Below, one piece after another: positions 55,618 to 64,000 of a stretch of 64,000 bases of DNA (position 1 is the stretch's first letter; each line of letters begins with the position of its first letter). This stretch comes from Thiodiazotropha sp040506775 (GTDB lineage Bacteria; Pseudomonadota; Gammaproteobacteria; Chromatiales; Chromatiaceae). The position numbers and the translations under genes were made by a program. The notes beneath the pieces were generated by a model. That model was not told the origin of the DNA and did no database searches. It saw nothing but the letters and a program-made list of their open reading frames with translations. The DNA lies in assembly GCA_040506775.1 (NCBI GenBank), contig JBEVWC010000008.1, positions 50,979 through 114,978 on the forward strand. Reading direction: 5' to 3'.

Positions 55618-56343
55618 CTAACGCGCACCATGTCCCGTCAGGACTACCGGGATGGTGCGCAGCAGGATCAGCAGATCAAACACGATGCTGTTCTTGCGTA
55701 CATAGGTCAAATCGTAATAAAGCTTGTTGGCGGCATCCTCCACGGAGTCCCCGTACGGATAACTCACCTGAGCCAGTCCGGTGATGCCCGGACGGACCTG
55801 ATGACGGTAGGCATAGCCTTCAATCTGGCTCTGGAACTTTGAGACGAATTCCGGGCGCTCCGGGCGCGGACCCACCAGACTCATATCACCCTTCAGGACG
55901 TTGAACAGTTGGGGCAGCTCATCGATTCGGGTCTTGCGGATGAATCGGCCGATACGGGTCACCCGATCATCGTTCCTGGCGGCCATGCGTGCACCGTCTT
56001 TTTCCGCATCGGTGCGCATGCTGCGGAATTTCAGGACGTAAAATTCAAGCCCTTCATATCCCACCCTGAGTTGCCGGTAAAACACCGGGTCACGACCATA
56101 GCTGCTGAGCCAGATCAGCAATGCAGTGGTCAACATGACCGGACTTGTGAGCACTAACAACAGCAGACTCACCACAATATCCAACTGTCGTTTGGTGGTG
56201 TCTTTGCGAATCCGTCCGTCATTCAGGGACTGGAACAGCCCGGGTTGGGACAGGGTCAGCGACCCGGATACGTCGAGATGGTCGAAATCATAGTCTGTGC
56301 GTTGGGCGCGATGCACAGGTTTGCGTGTTTGTTGAACGGTCAT
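55618..56343 (-). CDS. bacterial sugar transferase (polyprenyl-phosphate glycosyl-1-phosphate transferase)
   Basis: Enzymes of this family start exopolysaccharide units by moving a sugar phosphate to undecaprenyl phosphate. One membrane helix (KRQLDIVVSLLLLVLTSPVML) precedes the catalytic region: YEGLEFYVLKFRSMRTDAEKDG, RIGRFIRKTRIDELPQLFNVLKGDMSLVGPRPERPEFV, and RPGITGLAQVSY. It is a short form with only the catalytic part (241 residues). The stop codon lies in a hairpin (55623-55660). No other EPS gene is adjacent; the polysaccharide region is 18 kb away. Confidence 0.92.
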   Translation of the reverse strand: MTVQQTRKPVHRAQRTDYDFDHLDVSGSLTLSQPGLFQSLNDGRIRKDTTKRQLDIVVSLLLLVLTSPVMLTTALLIWLSSYGRDPVFYRQLRVGYEGLEFYVLKFRSMRTDAEKDGARMAARNDDRVTRIGRFIRKTRIDELPQLFNVLKGDMSLVGPRPERPEFVSKFQSQIEGYAYRHQVRPGITGLAQVSYPYGDSVEDAANKLYYDLTYVRKNSIVFDLLILLRTIPVVLTGHGAR

Positions 56344-56584
56344 TTCCTCTCTCCTGGTAATTGTCGTAATGGATAAACCGCTTCCATGGTTTTATGATTT
56401 CAAATCCCAGGGTTTGGGCTGTATCGAATGCAACACGCCCGAGGTGTGACTTTTTTACTTGTCAGGTGGGAACAGGATTCACCCGGACCGGCCTGATCAG
56501 GGTTTGCAGGATCCGTTCAGGCGTAGCGGCAAAGAGGTGACAAGGCAGACCGCTGCAATGTCCTGATGAAATGATGAGGGGCGT

Positions 56585-57229
56585 TCAGCCCGCTGTGATA
56601 TGACAGGGCAGCTGGTCACCCGGATTGACCGGTCGCTGCAGGGGAATCTCGAAGTGTGCCAAGAGGGCCTGTTCCGAATCCACGCTGATCTGTGAATCGA
56701 CCCGATTACCGAATACCGGGCGGAATTCGAGATCCAGTCCAGGCAGTTGATTCCAGGAGAGAATCGCACGCACCTTGGGCTGCCGACCACGGGCCCGGGC
56801 ATCCAGGTAGCGCTCACCCTCGAATGGCACCGATACCAGATGACAAACGGGAACCGCTTGTACAGCCCCTATCTGTTCCACATCCCGGACCCTGAATTGA
56901 CATAGACCACTGGAATGGCTGCGGGACTCATCATCCCAATCGACGAAGAATCTCACGAATTCGATAGATCCCTGCTGGCGCAACAGGCCACTGTATCCAT
57001 CCACCTGCCGCCGGGATACGACCGCAACCAGTTTGTTGGCTCTGGGCAGAAATGCCGCGCACAACAGCGCTTCCCAATAGGTCACCTCGGAATGACGCTG
57101 CGCATAACGTACCACGTCCCATGGCATAGACCGCTCATCCGCGGCCTGGGACAGCAGGATATTTCGGGTCAGGAGCAGTTCGTGGTAGTTGTACCTGACG
57201 TTTTTCTGATCGATGTTCTGATATTCCAT
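56585..57229 (-). CDS. hypothetical protein of about 214 residues
   Basis: A soluble protein without signal peptide or membrane helix. Recognisable segments include SEVTYWEALLCAAFLPRANKLVAVVS, EFVRFFVDWDDESRS, and PKVRAILSWNQLPGLDLEFRP, followed by GNRVDSQISV. This combination is seen in a widespread family of hypothetical proteins, but no function is known to me. It begins with ATG after a possible Crp-like control region (57306-57334). Confidence 0.75.
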   Translation of the reverse strand: MEYQNIDQKNVRYNYHELLLTRNILLSQAADERSMPWDVVRYAQRHSEVTYWEALLCAAFLPRANKLVAVVSRRQVDGYSGLLRQQGSIEFVRFFVDWDDESRSHSSGLCQFRVRDVEQIGAVQAVPVCHLVSVPFEGERYLDARARGRQPKVRAILSWNQLPGLDLEFRPVFGNRVDSQISVDSEQALLAHFEIPLQRPVNPGDQLPCHITAG

Positions 57230-57305
57230 CAGCGTCCCCGGAATTCCCTGGATGGCGATCGTGTCAGCTCAGCATCCCATGCTCCGGGTGATCACCCCAT
57301 GACAA

Positions 57306-57334
57306 GTCACATCAATTCGATGTGACATATTCAC
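57306..57334. promoter_or_regulatory. palindromic Crp-like operator region
   Basis: GTCACATC-AATTC-GATGTGAC (57306-57326) is a perfect 8-bp inverted repeat overlapping TGTGACATATTCAC (57321-57334), which recurs at 48380-48393. It lies between the divergent hypothetical gene and nhaD and could control either. Confidence 0.55.
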
Positions 57335-57459
57335 TTGACCCGAACCGGATCATGATGAACGTTTCTGTTTCGTAAAATGTTGACCCTGTATCCCGCATCC
57401 CTGAAAATCCCAAGAATTGTGTAAGATTTCTGACCAACCAAACGAACAGGGGTGACTCC

Positions 57460-58932
57460 GTGAGAATAACCTTCAGCCTGCTCCTCATGCTTTTCCTTCC
57501 CACGCTCGCGGTAGCCAGTGGAGGAACGGGAGACCGCCTGGACCTGACCAACCATTGGGTGGGTTTCACCTCAATCGCGATCTTCGCCCTGGCTTACCTT
57601 CTGGTAATGGCGGAGGAGTTCACCCATCTGAGGAAATCCAAGCCGGTGATTCTCGCCGCGGGTATCATCTGGGGCCTGATCGCCTGGTACTACCATACCC
57701 ACGACATACCCCACGCCGCGGAAGAGATGGTGCGACACAATCTGCTGGAGTATGCGGAACTGATGTTGTTCCTGTTGGTGGCGATGACCTACATCAATGC
57801 CATGGACGAACGCAACGTATTTGAAAAACTACGCTCCTGGCTGGTCAGTAAGGGCTACGGATTCCGTCGCCTGTTCTGGATCACGGGTCTGCTGGCGTTT
57901 TTCATATCGCCAGTGGCCGACAACCTGACCACTGCTCTGCTGATGTGTGCCGTGGTGCTCGCGGTGGGTGGTGACAACAAGCAATTCGTACTGTTGGCCT
58001 GTATCAATATCGTGGTGGCGGCGAATGCCGGGGGGGCATTCAGTCCCTTCGGTGACATCACCACCCTGATGGTCTGGCAGAAAGGCATACACACCCCACA
58101 GGGCATGGTCGACTTCTGGTCCTTCTTCGAACTCTTCGTGCCTTCACTGGTGAATTGGCTGGTGCCCGCGGCGATCATGAACTTTGCCGTGCCCAACGAA
58201 CAACCCAGTGGCGGCGGTGAAAACGTGGAGATGAAACGCGGCGCCAAGCGTATCATCGGCTTTTTTCTCGCCACCATCGTCACTGCAGTGAGCTTTCACA
58301 ACTTCCTCGGCATGCCCCCGGTGATCGGCATGCTCACCGGTCTGGCTTACCTGCAGTTCTTCGGCTTCTACCTCAAAAAGACCTTTCACCGTGACCATCC
58401 TCATCTCAACCGTGAGGAGCTGATCGAACTGGAACATGACGCCCAGATGGGTGACATGGTCTCCTTCGACGTCTTCAACAAGGTCGCCCGGGCCGAGTGG
58501 GATACCCTGCTGTTCTTCTATGGGGTGGTGCTGTGTGTCGGCGGCCTCGGCTTTATTGGCTACCTGACAGTGGTCTCAGAGGTGATGTACACCCAGTGGG
58601 GCGCGGCGCTGCAGCTGAGTGACGCCATGAACGCGACCCCGGCCAACGTCATGGTAGGTATCCTGTCTGCCATCGTCGACAATATTCCGGTGATGTTCGC
58701 GGTGCTGACCATGATGCCCGACATGTCCACGGGACAGTGGATGCTGGTCACCCTCACCGCGGGCGTCGGTGGCTCCATGCTTTCAATCGGTTCTGCGGCC
58801 GGTGTGGCGCTGATGGGACAGGCCCGCGGAAAATACACCTTCTTCGGCCACCTGAAATGGGCCCCGGTGATCGGCCTGGGTTACGCGGCGAGTATCCTCG
58901 TGCACCTGTGGGTCAACGCCAGCTCGTTCTGA
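57460..58932 (+). CDS. nhaD: Na+/H+ antiporter NhaD, copy 1
   Basis: NhaD exchanges Na+ or Li+ for protons across the inner membrane. A signal-like N-terminus (RITFSLLLMLFLPTLAVASG) precedes about 11-12 hydrophobic helices. Family features include HWVGFTSIAIFALAYLLVMAEEF, the SPVADNLTTALLMCAVVLAVGGD segment with its buried Asp, NAGGAFSPFGDITTLMVWQ, and GSAAGVALMGQARGKYTFF at the end. GTG is the start codon. A hairpin without T-run follows at 58949-58972. A paralogue lies next to it. Confidence 0.93.
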   Translation: MRITFSLLLMLFLPTLAVASGGTGDRLDLTNHWVGFTSIAIFALAYLLVMAEEFTHLRKSKPVILAAGIIWGLIAWYYHTHDIPHAAEEMVRHNLLEYAELMLFLLVAMTYINAMDERNVFEKLRSWLVSKGYGFRRLFWITGLLAFFISPVADNLTTALLMCAVVLAVGGDNKQFVLLACINIVVAANAGGAFSPFGDITTLMVWQKGIHTPQGMVDFWSFFELFVPSLVNWLVPAAIMNFAVPNEQPSGGGENVEMKRGAKRIIGFFLATIVTAVSFHNFLGMPPVIGMLTGLAYLQFFGFYLKKTFHRDHPHLNREELIELEHDAQMGDMVSFDVFNKVARAEWDTLLFFYGVVLCVGGLGFIGYLTVVSEVMYTQWGAALQLSDAMNATPANVMVGILSAIVDNIPVMFAVLTMMPDMSTGQWMLVTLTAGVGGSMLSIGSAAGVALMGQARGKYTFFGHLKWAPVIGLGYAASILVHLWVNASSF

Positions 58933-58948
58933 CCCCGCCTGCAGCTGA

Positions 58949-58972
58949 GAGGTGGCGCCCTGGCGCCACCTC
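58949..58972 (+). terminator. hairpin between the two nhaD genes
   Basis: GAGGTGGCGCC-CT-GGCGCCACCTC has 11-bp arms but a 2-base loop and no T-run, so it may be a transcript-stabilising hairpin rather than a terminator. Confidence 0.5.
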
Positions 58973-59187
58973 AAACAACCCGTCCTGTCAGTACGAGATC
59001 ACCACGCCCCGCCGAAGCCCTCCCGCTCATTCCGCTTCCTTTACAAAATCCAGGGATGCACCCCCAAGCAGATGTCTCTCGACGCCATATGCCTGACAGA
59101 CCCATCGCATTGGGATAGTCTATAGTGCCAAGCCGCGATTGATCACAAACAATCCATAGGGCAGTCACTCGGCGAATACCAGGTGTC

Positions 59188-60630
59188 ATGATCAGAACAA
59201 TACAAACAACGGCGGTAATGGTTCTTCTCCCCGGCACCGCATGGGCGGACCATATGTCCGCGAGCGGATACAGCATCAGCACCCATTGGGTGGGTCTGCT
59301 GAGTCTCGCGGTTTTTGCCCTGGCCCTGGTGGCCGTCAGCGTCGAAGAGTTCATAAATCTTCCAAAGTCCAAGCCCATGCTGCTGGCAGCCGGCATCATC
59401 TGGGGACTGATCGGGGGTTACGCCCATCACTTCAACCTGGGCGGCATCGAAGCCGAAACCGCCCTGCGCCACAGTCTGTTGCAGTATGCGGAGCTGATGC
59501 TGTTCATTCTGGTGGTGATGACCTATATCAATGCCCTTTCGGAGCGACGGGTGTTTCTCGCCCTGCGCACCTGGGTGGCTCACCGTCGCTATACCTATCG
59601 GCGGCTTTTCTGGACTACCGGTGCGGTGACCATTCTGCTGTCACCCTTCCTGGACAATCTTTCCACCGCATTGCTGATGGGTGCCGTGGTACTTAACCTG
59701 GAGCGTGACAACGCCCGTTTCGTCTCCCTCGCCTGTATCAACATCGTACTGGCTTCCAATGCGGGCGGTGCCTACAGTCCCTTTGGTGACATCACCACCC
59801 TGATGGTCTGGCAGCAGGCGATACACAGCACCACAGGAGTGGTGGACTTCTTCTCCTTCTTCCACCTGTTCATCCCATCCCTGGTCAGTTACCTGGTTCC
59901 GGCGGCCCTGATGAGCCTGGCACTTCCCCAGGGACGTCTGAGTCTGCCCCAGGAGCAGGTCCATATGAACCGGGGCTCCAAACGCATCATGGGCTTGTTC
60001 CTGCTGACGATCGTCACCGCGGTGGTTTTTCAGGGCGAGTTTGGCCTTCCCGCCACCATCGGAATGATGACCGGTCTGTCCTACCTGCAATTCTTTGGTT
60101 ACTACCTGAAGAAGACCCATGAACCGGGTCCGGAAACCGTTGTGACGTCCGAAACCCCGGATTTTTCAGTGGTGGTGGAGAGTCGCCAGCCCTTCGACGT
60201 GTTCCTGCGTGTCGCCCGCGCGGAATGGGATACCCTGTTGTTCCTGTGCGGGGTGATCCTCGCAGTGGGTGGCATCGGCTACCTGGGTTATCTGACCATT
60301 CTGTCCGAACTGCTGTATGTGCAGTGGGGTGCCACCACCGCCAACGTTTCCATCGGTCTCCTGTCAGCGGTACTGGAAAACATTCCAACCATGTCCGTGG
60401 TGCTGAACATGGCACCCGAAATGTCCCTCGGTCAATGGCTGCTGGTCACGCTCACCACAGGCATCGGAGGCAGCCTGCTTTCCATCGGCTCAGCGGCCGG
60501 GGTCGCCCTGATGGGTCAGGCGAAAGGGAAATACACCTTTTTCAGCCATCTGCGATGGACGCCCGTGGTTGCCCTGGGATTTTTTATCGCCGTACAGACT
60601 CACCTTTGGCTGAACAGCGCCCTGCTCTGA
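59188..60630 (+). CDS. nhaD: Na+/H+ antiporter NhaD, copy 2
   Basis: This paralogue has the same architecture as copy 1: HWVGLLSLAVFALALVAVSVEEF, LSPFLDNLSTALLMGAVVLNLERD, NAGGAYSPFGDITTLMVWQ and GSAAGVALMGQAKGKYTFF. Differences include a shorter N-terminus and several changes in loops. The two are clearly duplicates, separated by 255 bases, and each has its own gap for a promoter. Different ion preference or expression is possible. Confidence 0.93.
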   Translation: MIRTIQTTAVMVLLPGTAWADHMSASGYSISTHWVGLLSLAVFALALVAVSVEEFINLPKSKPMLLAAGIIWGLIGGYAHHFNLGGIEAETALRHSLLQYAELMLFILVVMTYINALSERRVFLALRTWVAHRRYTYRRLFWTTGAVTILLSPFLDNLSTALLMGAVVLNLERDNARFVSLACINIVLASNAGGAYSPFGDITTLMVWQQAIHSTTGVVDFFSFFHLFIPSLVSYLVPAALMSLALPQGRLSLPQEQVHMNRGSKRIMGLFLLTIVTAVVFQGEFGLPATIGMMTGLSYLQFFGYYLKKTHEPGPETVVTSETPDFSVVVESRQPFDVFLRVARAEWDTLLFLCGVILAVGGIGYLGYLTILSELLYVQWGATTANVSIGLLSAVLENIPTMSVVLNMAPEMSLGQWLLVTLTTGIGGSLLSIGSAAGVALMGQAKGKYTFFSHLRWTPVVALGFFIAVQTHLWLNSALL

Positions 60631-60910
60631 CAGCAGTTTGTGTAAAAATTAATATTCACTATTGATATCAGTAATTTAGGCCGGAAGCCATATCTCGGGC
60701 CGTATCCATCTCCAACACGTATCCTCACCGGTTTACGGGTTTTATAACCCATTGACGGTCAGATCGACGATTTTGTCCCACTGGTAATGGCCGATTGCCG
60801 TGTTATAGTTGGCACCAATTTTTTCTCGGGACCCCGTCCTTGAGCCGTTTCAAGGTCCCATCGCGGGGTCCGGATCATAACTATACAAGCCAGAGATTTG
60901 GGAGAAGCCT
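60631..60910 (+). promoter_or_regulatory. structured leader upstream of phosphoribulokinase
   Basis: Within this 280-base gap a nested hairpin stands out: GGACCCCG/CGGGGTCC (60829-60836/60864-60871) encloses CCTTGA/TCAAGG (60838-60843/60850-60855). It lies 40 bases upstream of the start codon. A CbbR site could not be identified with confidence. The ribosome-binding site is GGGAG at the edge of the gap. Confidence 0.5.
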
Positions 60911-61783
60911 ATGTCTAAAAAGCATCCTGTGGTAGCCGTGACCGGCTCGTCAGGCGCCGGTACGACCACGGTCAAGCGCGCATTCGAACACATTTTCTAC
61001 CGTGACGGGATCAGACCGGCGGTCGTCGAAGGGGACAGTTTCCACCGCTTCACACGCGTTGAGATGCGCGGCAAGGTGTCCGAGGGCATGAGCCACTTCG
61101 GCCCGGATGCCAACCATTTTGAAAAGATTGGCGAACTGTTCAAAACCTACGGCGAAACCGGCGGTGGTGACAAACGCTACTACCTGCACAGCCCCGAAGA
61201 GGCCGATGAGCACAACGCCCGTCTGGGTTGCGATAAGAAACCCGGCGAATTCACCCCCTGGGAGAAGATCGAGGAAGGTACCGACCTGTTGTTCTACGAA
61301 GGTCTCCACGGCATGGTGGTCAATGGCGACGTGGATGTGGCCAAGTACGTGGACCTGGGCGTTGGCGTGGTGCCGATCGTCAACCTGGAATGGATTCAGA
61401 AGATCTTCCGTGACAATGCGGAGCGTGGCTACAGTGAGGAGGCCATCGTCGATACCATCATGCGACGCATGCCCGACTACATCAACCACATCACACCCCA
61501 GTTCTCGCGCACCGACATCAACTTTCAGCGCGTGCCGACCGTGGATACCTCGAACCCGTTCATCGCCCGTGACATTCCGACCCCCGATGAAAGCTTCGTT
61601 GTAATCCGTTTCAGTGATCCGAAAAAGTTCGACATCGACTTCCCTTACCTGCTGTCGATGATTGACGGCTCGTTCATGTCACGGCGCAACTCCATCGTTG
61701 TACCCGGCGGCAAGATGGGATTCTCCATGGAGATCATTCTGCAGCCGATCATCGAGCGTATGATGGACGCACGCAACGTCTGA
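60911..61783 (+). CDS. prkB: phosphoribulokinase
   Basis: Phosphoribulokinase makes ribulose-1,5-bisphosphate for Rubisco in the Calvin cycle. The P-loop is AVTGSSGAGTTTVKRAFEHIF. Other motifs are VVEGDSFHRFTRVEMRG, the KYVDLGVGVVPIVNLEWIQKI segment and RMPDYINHITPQFSRTDINFQRVP. The 290-residue length is the proteobacterial (type I) form. No Rubisco or other cbb gene is nearby. It is the main evidence that the organism fixes CO2. Confidence 0.96.
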   Translation: MSKKHPVVAVTGSSGAGTTTVKRAFEHIFYRDGIRPAVVEGDSFHRFTRVEMRGKVSEGMSHFGPDANHFEKIGELFKTYGETGGGDKRYYLHSPEEADEHNARLGCDKKPGEFTPWEKIEEGTDLLFYEGLHGMVVNGDVDVAKYVDLGVGVVPIVNLEWIQKIFRDNAERGYSEEAIVDTIMRRMPDYINHITPQFSRTDINFQRVPTVDTSNPFIARDIPTPDESFVVIRFSDPKKFDIDFPYLLSMIDGSFMSRRNSIVVPGGKMGFSMEIILQPIIERMMDARNV

Positions 61784-61820
61784 TTACCCGGCGTCCGGTC
61801 TTGACCGGGCCGAGGGTATT

Positions 61821-61858
61821 AAAAAGCCGCCCAGGCCATTCGGCCGGGCGGCTTTTTT
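61821..61858 (+). terminator. Rho-independent terminator after prkB
   Basis: AAAAAGCCGCCC (61821-61832) pairs with GGGCGGCTTTTTT (61846-61858). Both flanks have A/T runs, so it can work in both directions. It lies 38 bases after the stop codon. Confidence 0.93.
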
Positions 61859-62087
61859 CGTGGCCGGGATCAGAGGCTGCCTCAAGACCAGGCAGAGGTA
61901 CCGTCGGCGAGGCTCGGGGTGGGATCGAACGCTTATTACCCCATGAATACCTGGGACAAAGACTCGCTATTGACGGGCTGTGATTCGCACATCCGGAGCA
62001 TCGTTTGCGAATTTTCAATGTTCGGCACGAGCCTTTAACATACTATTCCACTCAAGATTTGCTTTTTAATAGGCGCTGGGTATTACA

Positions 62088-63047
62088 ATGAATCACAATT
62101 CTCGTCTCCCCCATTTTCCCATTTCATTTTTTGCCATGGTCATGGGCCTGGCCGGCCTCTGTATCGCCTGGGAAAAGGCCCAGGTCGGCTACCACCTGCC
62201 GTTTCGCCTGGATCTCGCCCTGATCCCTTTCACCGCCCTGGTGTTCACCATCCTGGCGCTCACTTATCTGATGAAACTGCTGCGCTACCCCGGGGAAGTG
62301 GTGAAGGAACTGAACCACCCGGTGAAGCTGAATTTTTTCCCGGCGGTGTCGATCAGCCTGATTCTGCTTTCCATCACCATGCTGCATACCCTGCCCGGGG
62401 TCTCCAAGGTCCTGTGGATCCTCGGCAGTGCCCTGCACCTTGGCTTCACCCTCTACGTGATGAACATCTGGATTCACCATGACAAGTTCGAGGTCCATCA
62501 CATCAATCCGGCCTGGTTCATTCCGGTGGTGGGAAATGTGCTGGTGCCGGTGGCCGGTACCGCACACGGTTACTATGAGATCTCCTGGTTCTTCTTCAGT
62601 ATCGGGATCATATTCTGGCTGGTGCTGTTCACCATCATCATCTACCGGGTGCTGTTTCATAATCCGCTTCCGGATCGGCTGATGCCCACCTTTTTCATCC
62701 TCATCGCGCCGCCCGCGGTCGGTTTCATCTCCTATGTGAAGCTCAACGGAGGCATCGACAATTTTGCCCATGTGCTCTACTACAGCGGGCTGTTTCTGAC
62801 CCTGCTGCTGTTTACCATGGTATTTCGGTTTTCCCGTTTGCAGTTTTTCCTCTCCTGGTGGGCCTATTCATTCCCGCTGGCCGCGATCACCATCGCCACC
62901 CTGCTGATGTTTGAAAAGACCTCCAATCCCGGTTTCGCCGCACTCGGTTGGGTGTTGCTCACCGTGCTGTCCCTGGTGGTGACCTACCTCTTCTACCGCA
63001 CCATGCGGGCCGTGGGTGGTAAAAAGATCTGTATGCCGGAGGAGTAG
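62088..63047 (+). CDS. SLAC1/TehA-family anion channel or transporter
   Basis: This family (TDT; tellurite-resistance/dicarboxylate transporter) forms ten-helix anion channels. The protein has the family start SFFAMVMGLAGLCIAWEKAQ, about ten hydrophobic helices and the segments HHINPAWFIPVVGNVLVPVAG, LIAPPAVGFISYVKLNGG, and YYSGLFLTLLLFTMV. Family substrates include malate, nitrate, chloride and sulfite. Next to phosphoribulokinase it might carry an anion related to carbon or sulfur metabolism, but this is inference. Confidence 0.88.
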   Translation: MNHNSRLPHFPISFFAMVMGLAGLCIAWEKAQVGYHLPFRLDLALIPFTALVFTILALTYLMKLLRYPGEVVKELNHPVKLNFFPAVSISLILLSITMLHTLPGVSKVLWILGSALHLGFTLYVMNIWIHHDKFEVHHINPAWFIPVVGNVLVPVAGTAHGYYEISWFFFSIGIIFWLVLFTIIIYRVLFHNPLPDRLMPTFFILIAPPAVGFISYVKLNGGIDNFAHVLYYSGLFLTLLLFTMVFRFSRLQFFLSWWAYSFPLAAITIATLLMFEKTSNPGFAALGWVLLTVLSLVVTYLFYRTMRAVGGKKICMPEE

Positions 63048-63419
63048 CCCGCAAATCCTGCTCTCTCATCTGCAGGGTGCCGCTCCTCGGCACCCTGCAT
63101 CCCACCGATGGCGTCATCGATTCCGCGTTCTAATCAGGCATATCGTTTGAATTGCATTCCACAGGGGTAGCAGGAACGGCATATTTCGAACGGCAACCCG
63201 TGCAATTGCCCACATGACCTGGCTGTAATCCACCATCACCCGGGCACAATCCACCACCTAAACATTCTCCCCTCTAAAAAACATCCGTTGTTTCAGCAAC
63301 TTTCAGTATTGGCTCAGAAGTTGCGGGAGATCAGTTGAACCTTGTGAAGGTAACTGACTTATGAAGCGTCCGGTCCGCACCACTTTGCAGCGGCGCAGGA
63401 CAGGAAGGAGGCAGGGAAA
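63048..63419. other. gap with terminator hairpin after the anion channel gene
   Basis: TGCAGGGTGCCG (63071-63082) pairs with CGGCACCCTGCA (63088-63099), probably ending the channel transcript although few Ts follow. The rest of the 370-base gap up to the next gene shows no clear gene. Confidence 0.6.
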
Positions 63420-64000
63420 ATGTATGACGATAATTTGATTTTGATCATCGGTGCCGGCCCCGTGGGCCTGAGTGCCGCACTGGAACTCGCCCGGGCAGGC
63501 AAGCAGGTACGTATTCTGGATGAGAATCGCAAACGATCCGAGTATTCGAAGGCCATGGGTATCAACTCACGCACCCTGGAACTGTTGGAGCCCTCGGGAG
63601 TAACCGCCCGCCTGCTCAAGCAGGGCATTCGCATACCGGGGGTGCAATTCGGTACGCCTGATAAAACCCGGTTTCGCATCGATTTCTCGCGTAATGGGCA
63701 TCGCTACAACTATATGTTGGGCCTGCCACAGTCCGAGACCGAGCGTATTCTTGAGCAACGCCTGCGGGAATTCGGCGTGCGGGTTGAAAGGCATCACCGA
63801 TTTCGCAGTCTGCAACAGACGGACGATGGGGTTCTGGTCACGGTTCAATCGAACGGTGACAGGTTCGAGCAGATTCGTGCCGCCTACCTGATCGGCGCCG
63901 ATGGTGCTCACAGCCAGGTGCGGCATGCGTTGGGCATCGACTTCCCGGGGACCAGCATGAAGGACCGTTGGAGCCTCGCGGACCTGCGCATTCCGCTAGC
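63420..64000 (+). CDS. FAD-dependent monooxygenase (PHBH/UbiH-like), runs off the window
   Basis: The first 193 codons are seen. The N-terminal Rossmann fold LILIIGAGPVGLSAALELARAGKQVRILDE binds FAD. The second FAD-contact motif is AYLIGADGAHSQVRHALGI near residue 165. RTLELLEPSGVTARLL is typical of the aromatic-ring monooxygenase family (FAD_binding_3). The start ATG at 63420 has AGGAGG upstream. The 3' end and substrate are unknown because the window ends. Confidence 0.85.
   Translation, partial: MYDDNLILIIGAGPVGLSAALELARAGKQVRILDENRKRSEYSKAMGINSRTLELLEPSGVTARLLKQGIRIPGVQFGTPDKTRFRIDFSRNGHRYNYMLGLPQSETERILEQRLREFGVRVERHHRFRSLQQTDDGVLVTVQSNGDRFEQIRAAYLIGADGAHSQVRHALGIDFPGTSMKDRWSLADLRIPL

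Noticed and set aside
55623..55660. Strong hairpin at the end of the sugar transferase gene as a terminator
   Set aside because: It overlaps the coding end and stop codon and has no T-run on the minus strand, so termination is not supported.

Overview
The window looks like a chromosomal segment of a gammaproteobacterium. Gene order supports this: hisBHAFIE followed by tatABC, rsmI-lpoA-yraN-diaA-dolP, and moxR-DUF58-batABCD. A proteobacterial phosphoribulokinase and two NhaD antiporters suggest a CO2-fixing, probably sulfur-oxidising lineage of the Sedimenticola/Thiodiazotropha/Chromatiales type; that placement is inference. The sequence is a scaffold: 100 Ns (16232-16331) interrupt batC inside a 33-bp tandem repeat. 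Only the last gene, an FAD monooxygenase, clearly runs off an edge.

Layout. 0.3-8 kb: a pentapeptide-repeat protein, then a leftward block of tatCBA, hisEIFAHB, dtd and pip. 8.0-8.6 kb: two tandem rightward small RNAs resembling the CsrA/RsmA-sequestering RsmY/RsmZ family, each with a GacA-type upstream box at the same distance from its promoter. 8.7-10.5 kb: typA (leftward). 10.5-11.1 kb: an intergenic region with DnaA-box-like sequences. 11.1-18.9 kb: the rightward moxR/bat operon. 19.3-37.7 kb: a gene-sparse, partly AT-rich cell-surface polysaccharide region. It holds a GT4 glycosyltransferase and a Wzx-like flippase, an SGNH/MBOAT O-acylation pair, a PEP-CTERM-type protein behind a sigma-54-like promoter, a scattered Gtr-like set (GT2, GT-C, GtrA), another glycosyltransferase and two secreted proteins with similar C-terminal tails. 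38.1-41.5 kb: YgiQ radical-SAM protein, Hsp20 and an outer-membrane barrel. 41.6-48.0 kb: rsmI-lpoA-yraN-diaA-dolP and a GlcD-type oxidase. 48.2-55.3 kb: a cAMP-type signalling neighbourhood with a Crp-like regulator, a putative sRNA behind Crp-like sites, a CHASE2 adenylate/guanylate cyclase, and a large FecR-TPR-outer-membrane-barrel protein. 55.6-57.2 kb: an exopolysaccharide-initiating sugar transferase and an unknown protein. 57.5-64 kb: two NhaD antiporters, phosphoribulokinase, a SLAC1/TehA channel and the partial monooxygenase.

The most interesting signals are (i) the tandem GacA-box/Rsm-like sRNA pair at 7966-8551; (ii) the Crp-like regulator, cyclase, FecR-TPR-barrel, operators and sRNA around 48.2-55 kb, with a matching operator at 57.3 kb; (iii) the sparse polysaccharide island with its PEP-CTERM protein and paired secreted proteins; and (iv) a TatC with a long acidic tail ending in a FimV-C-like module. 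All functional statements rest on reading motifs by eye; no database search was possible.
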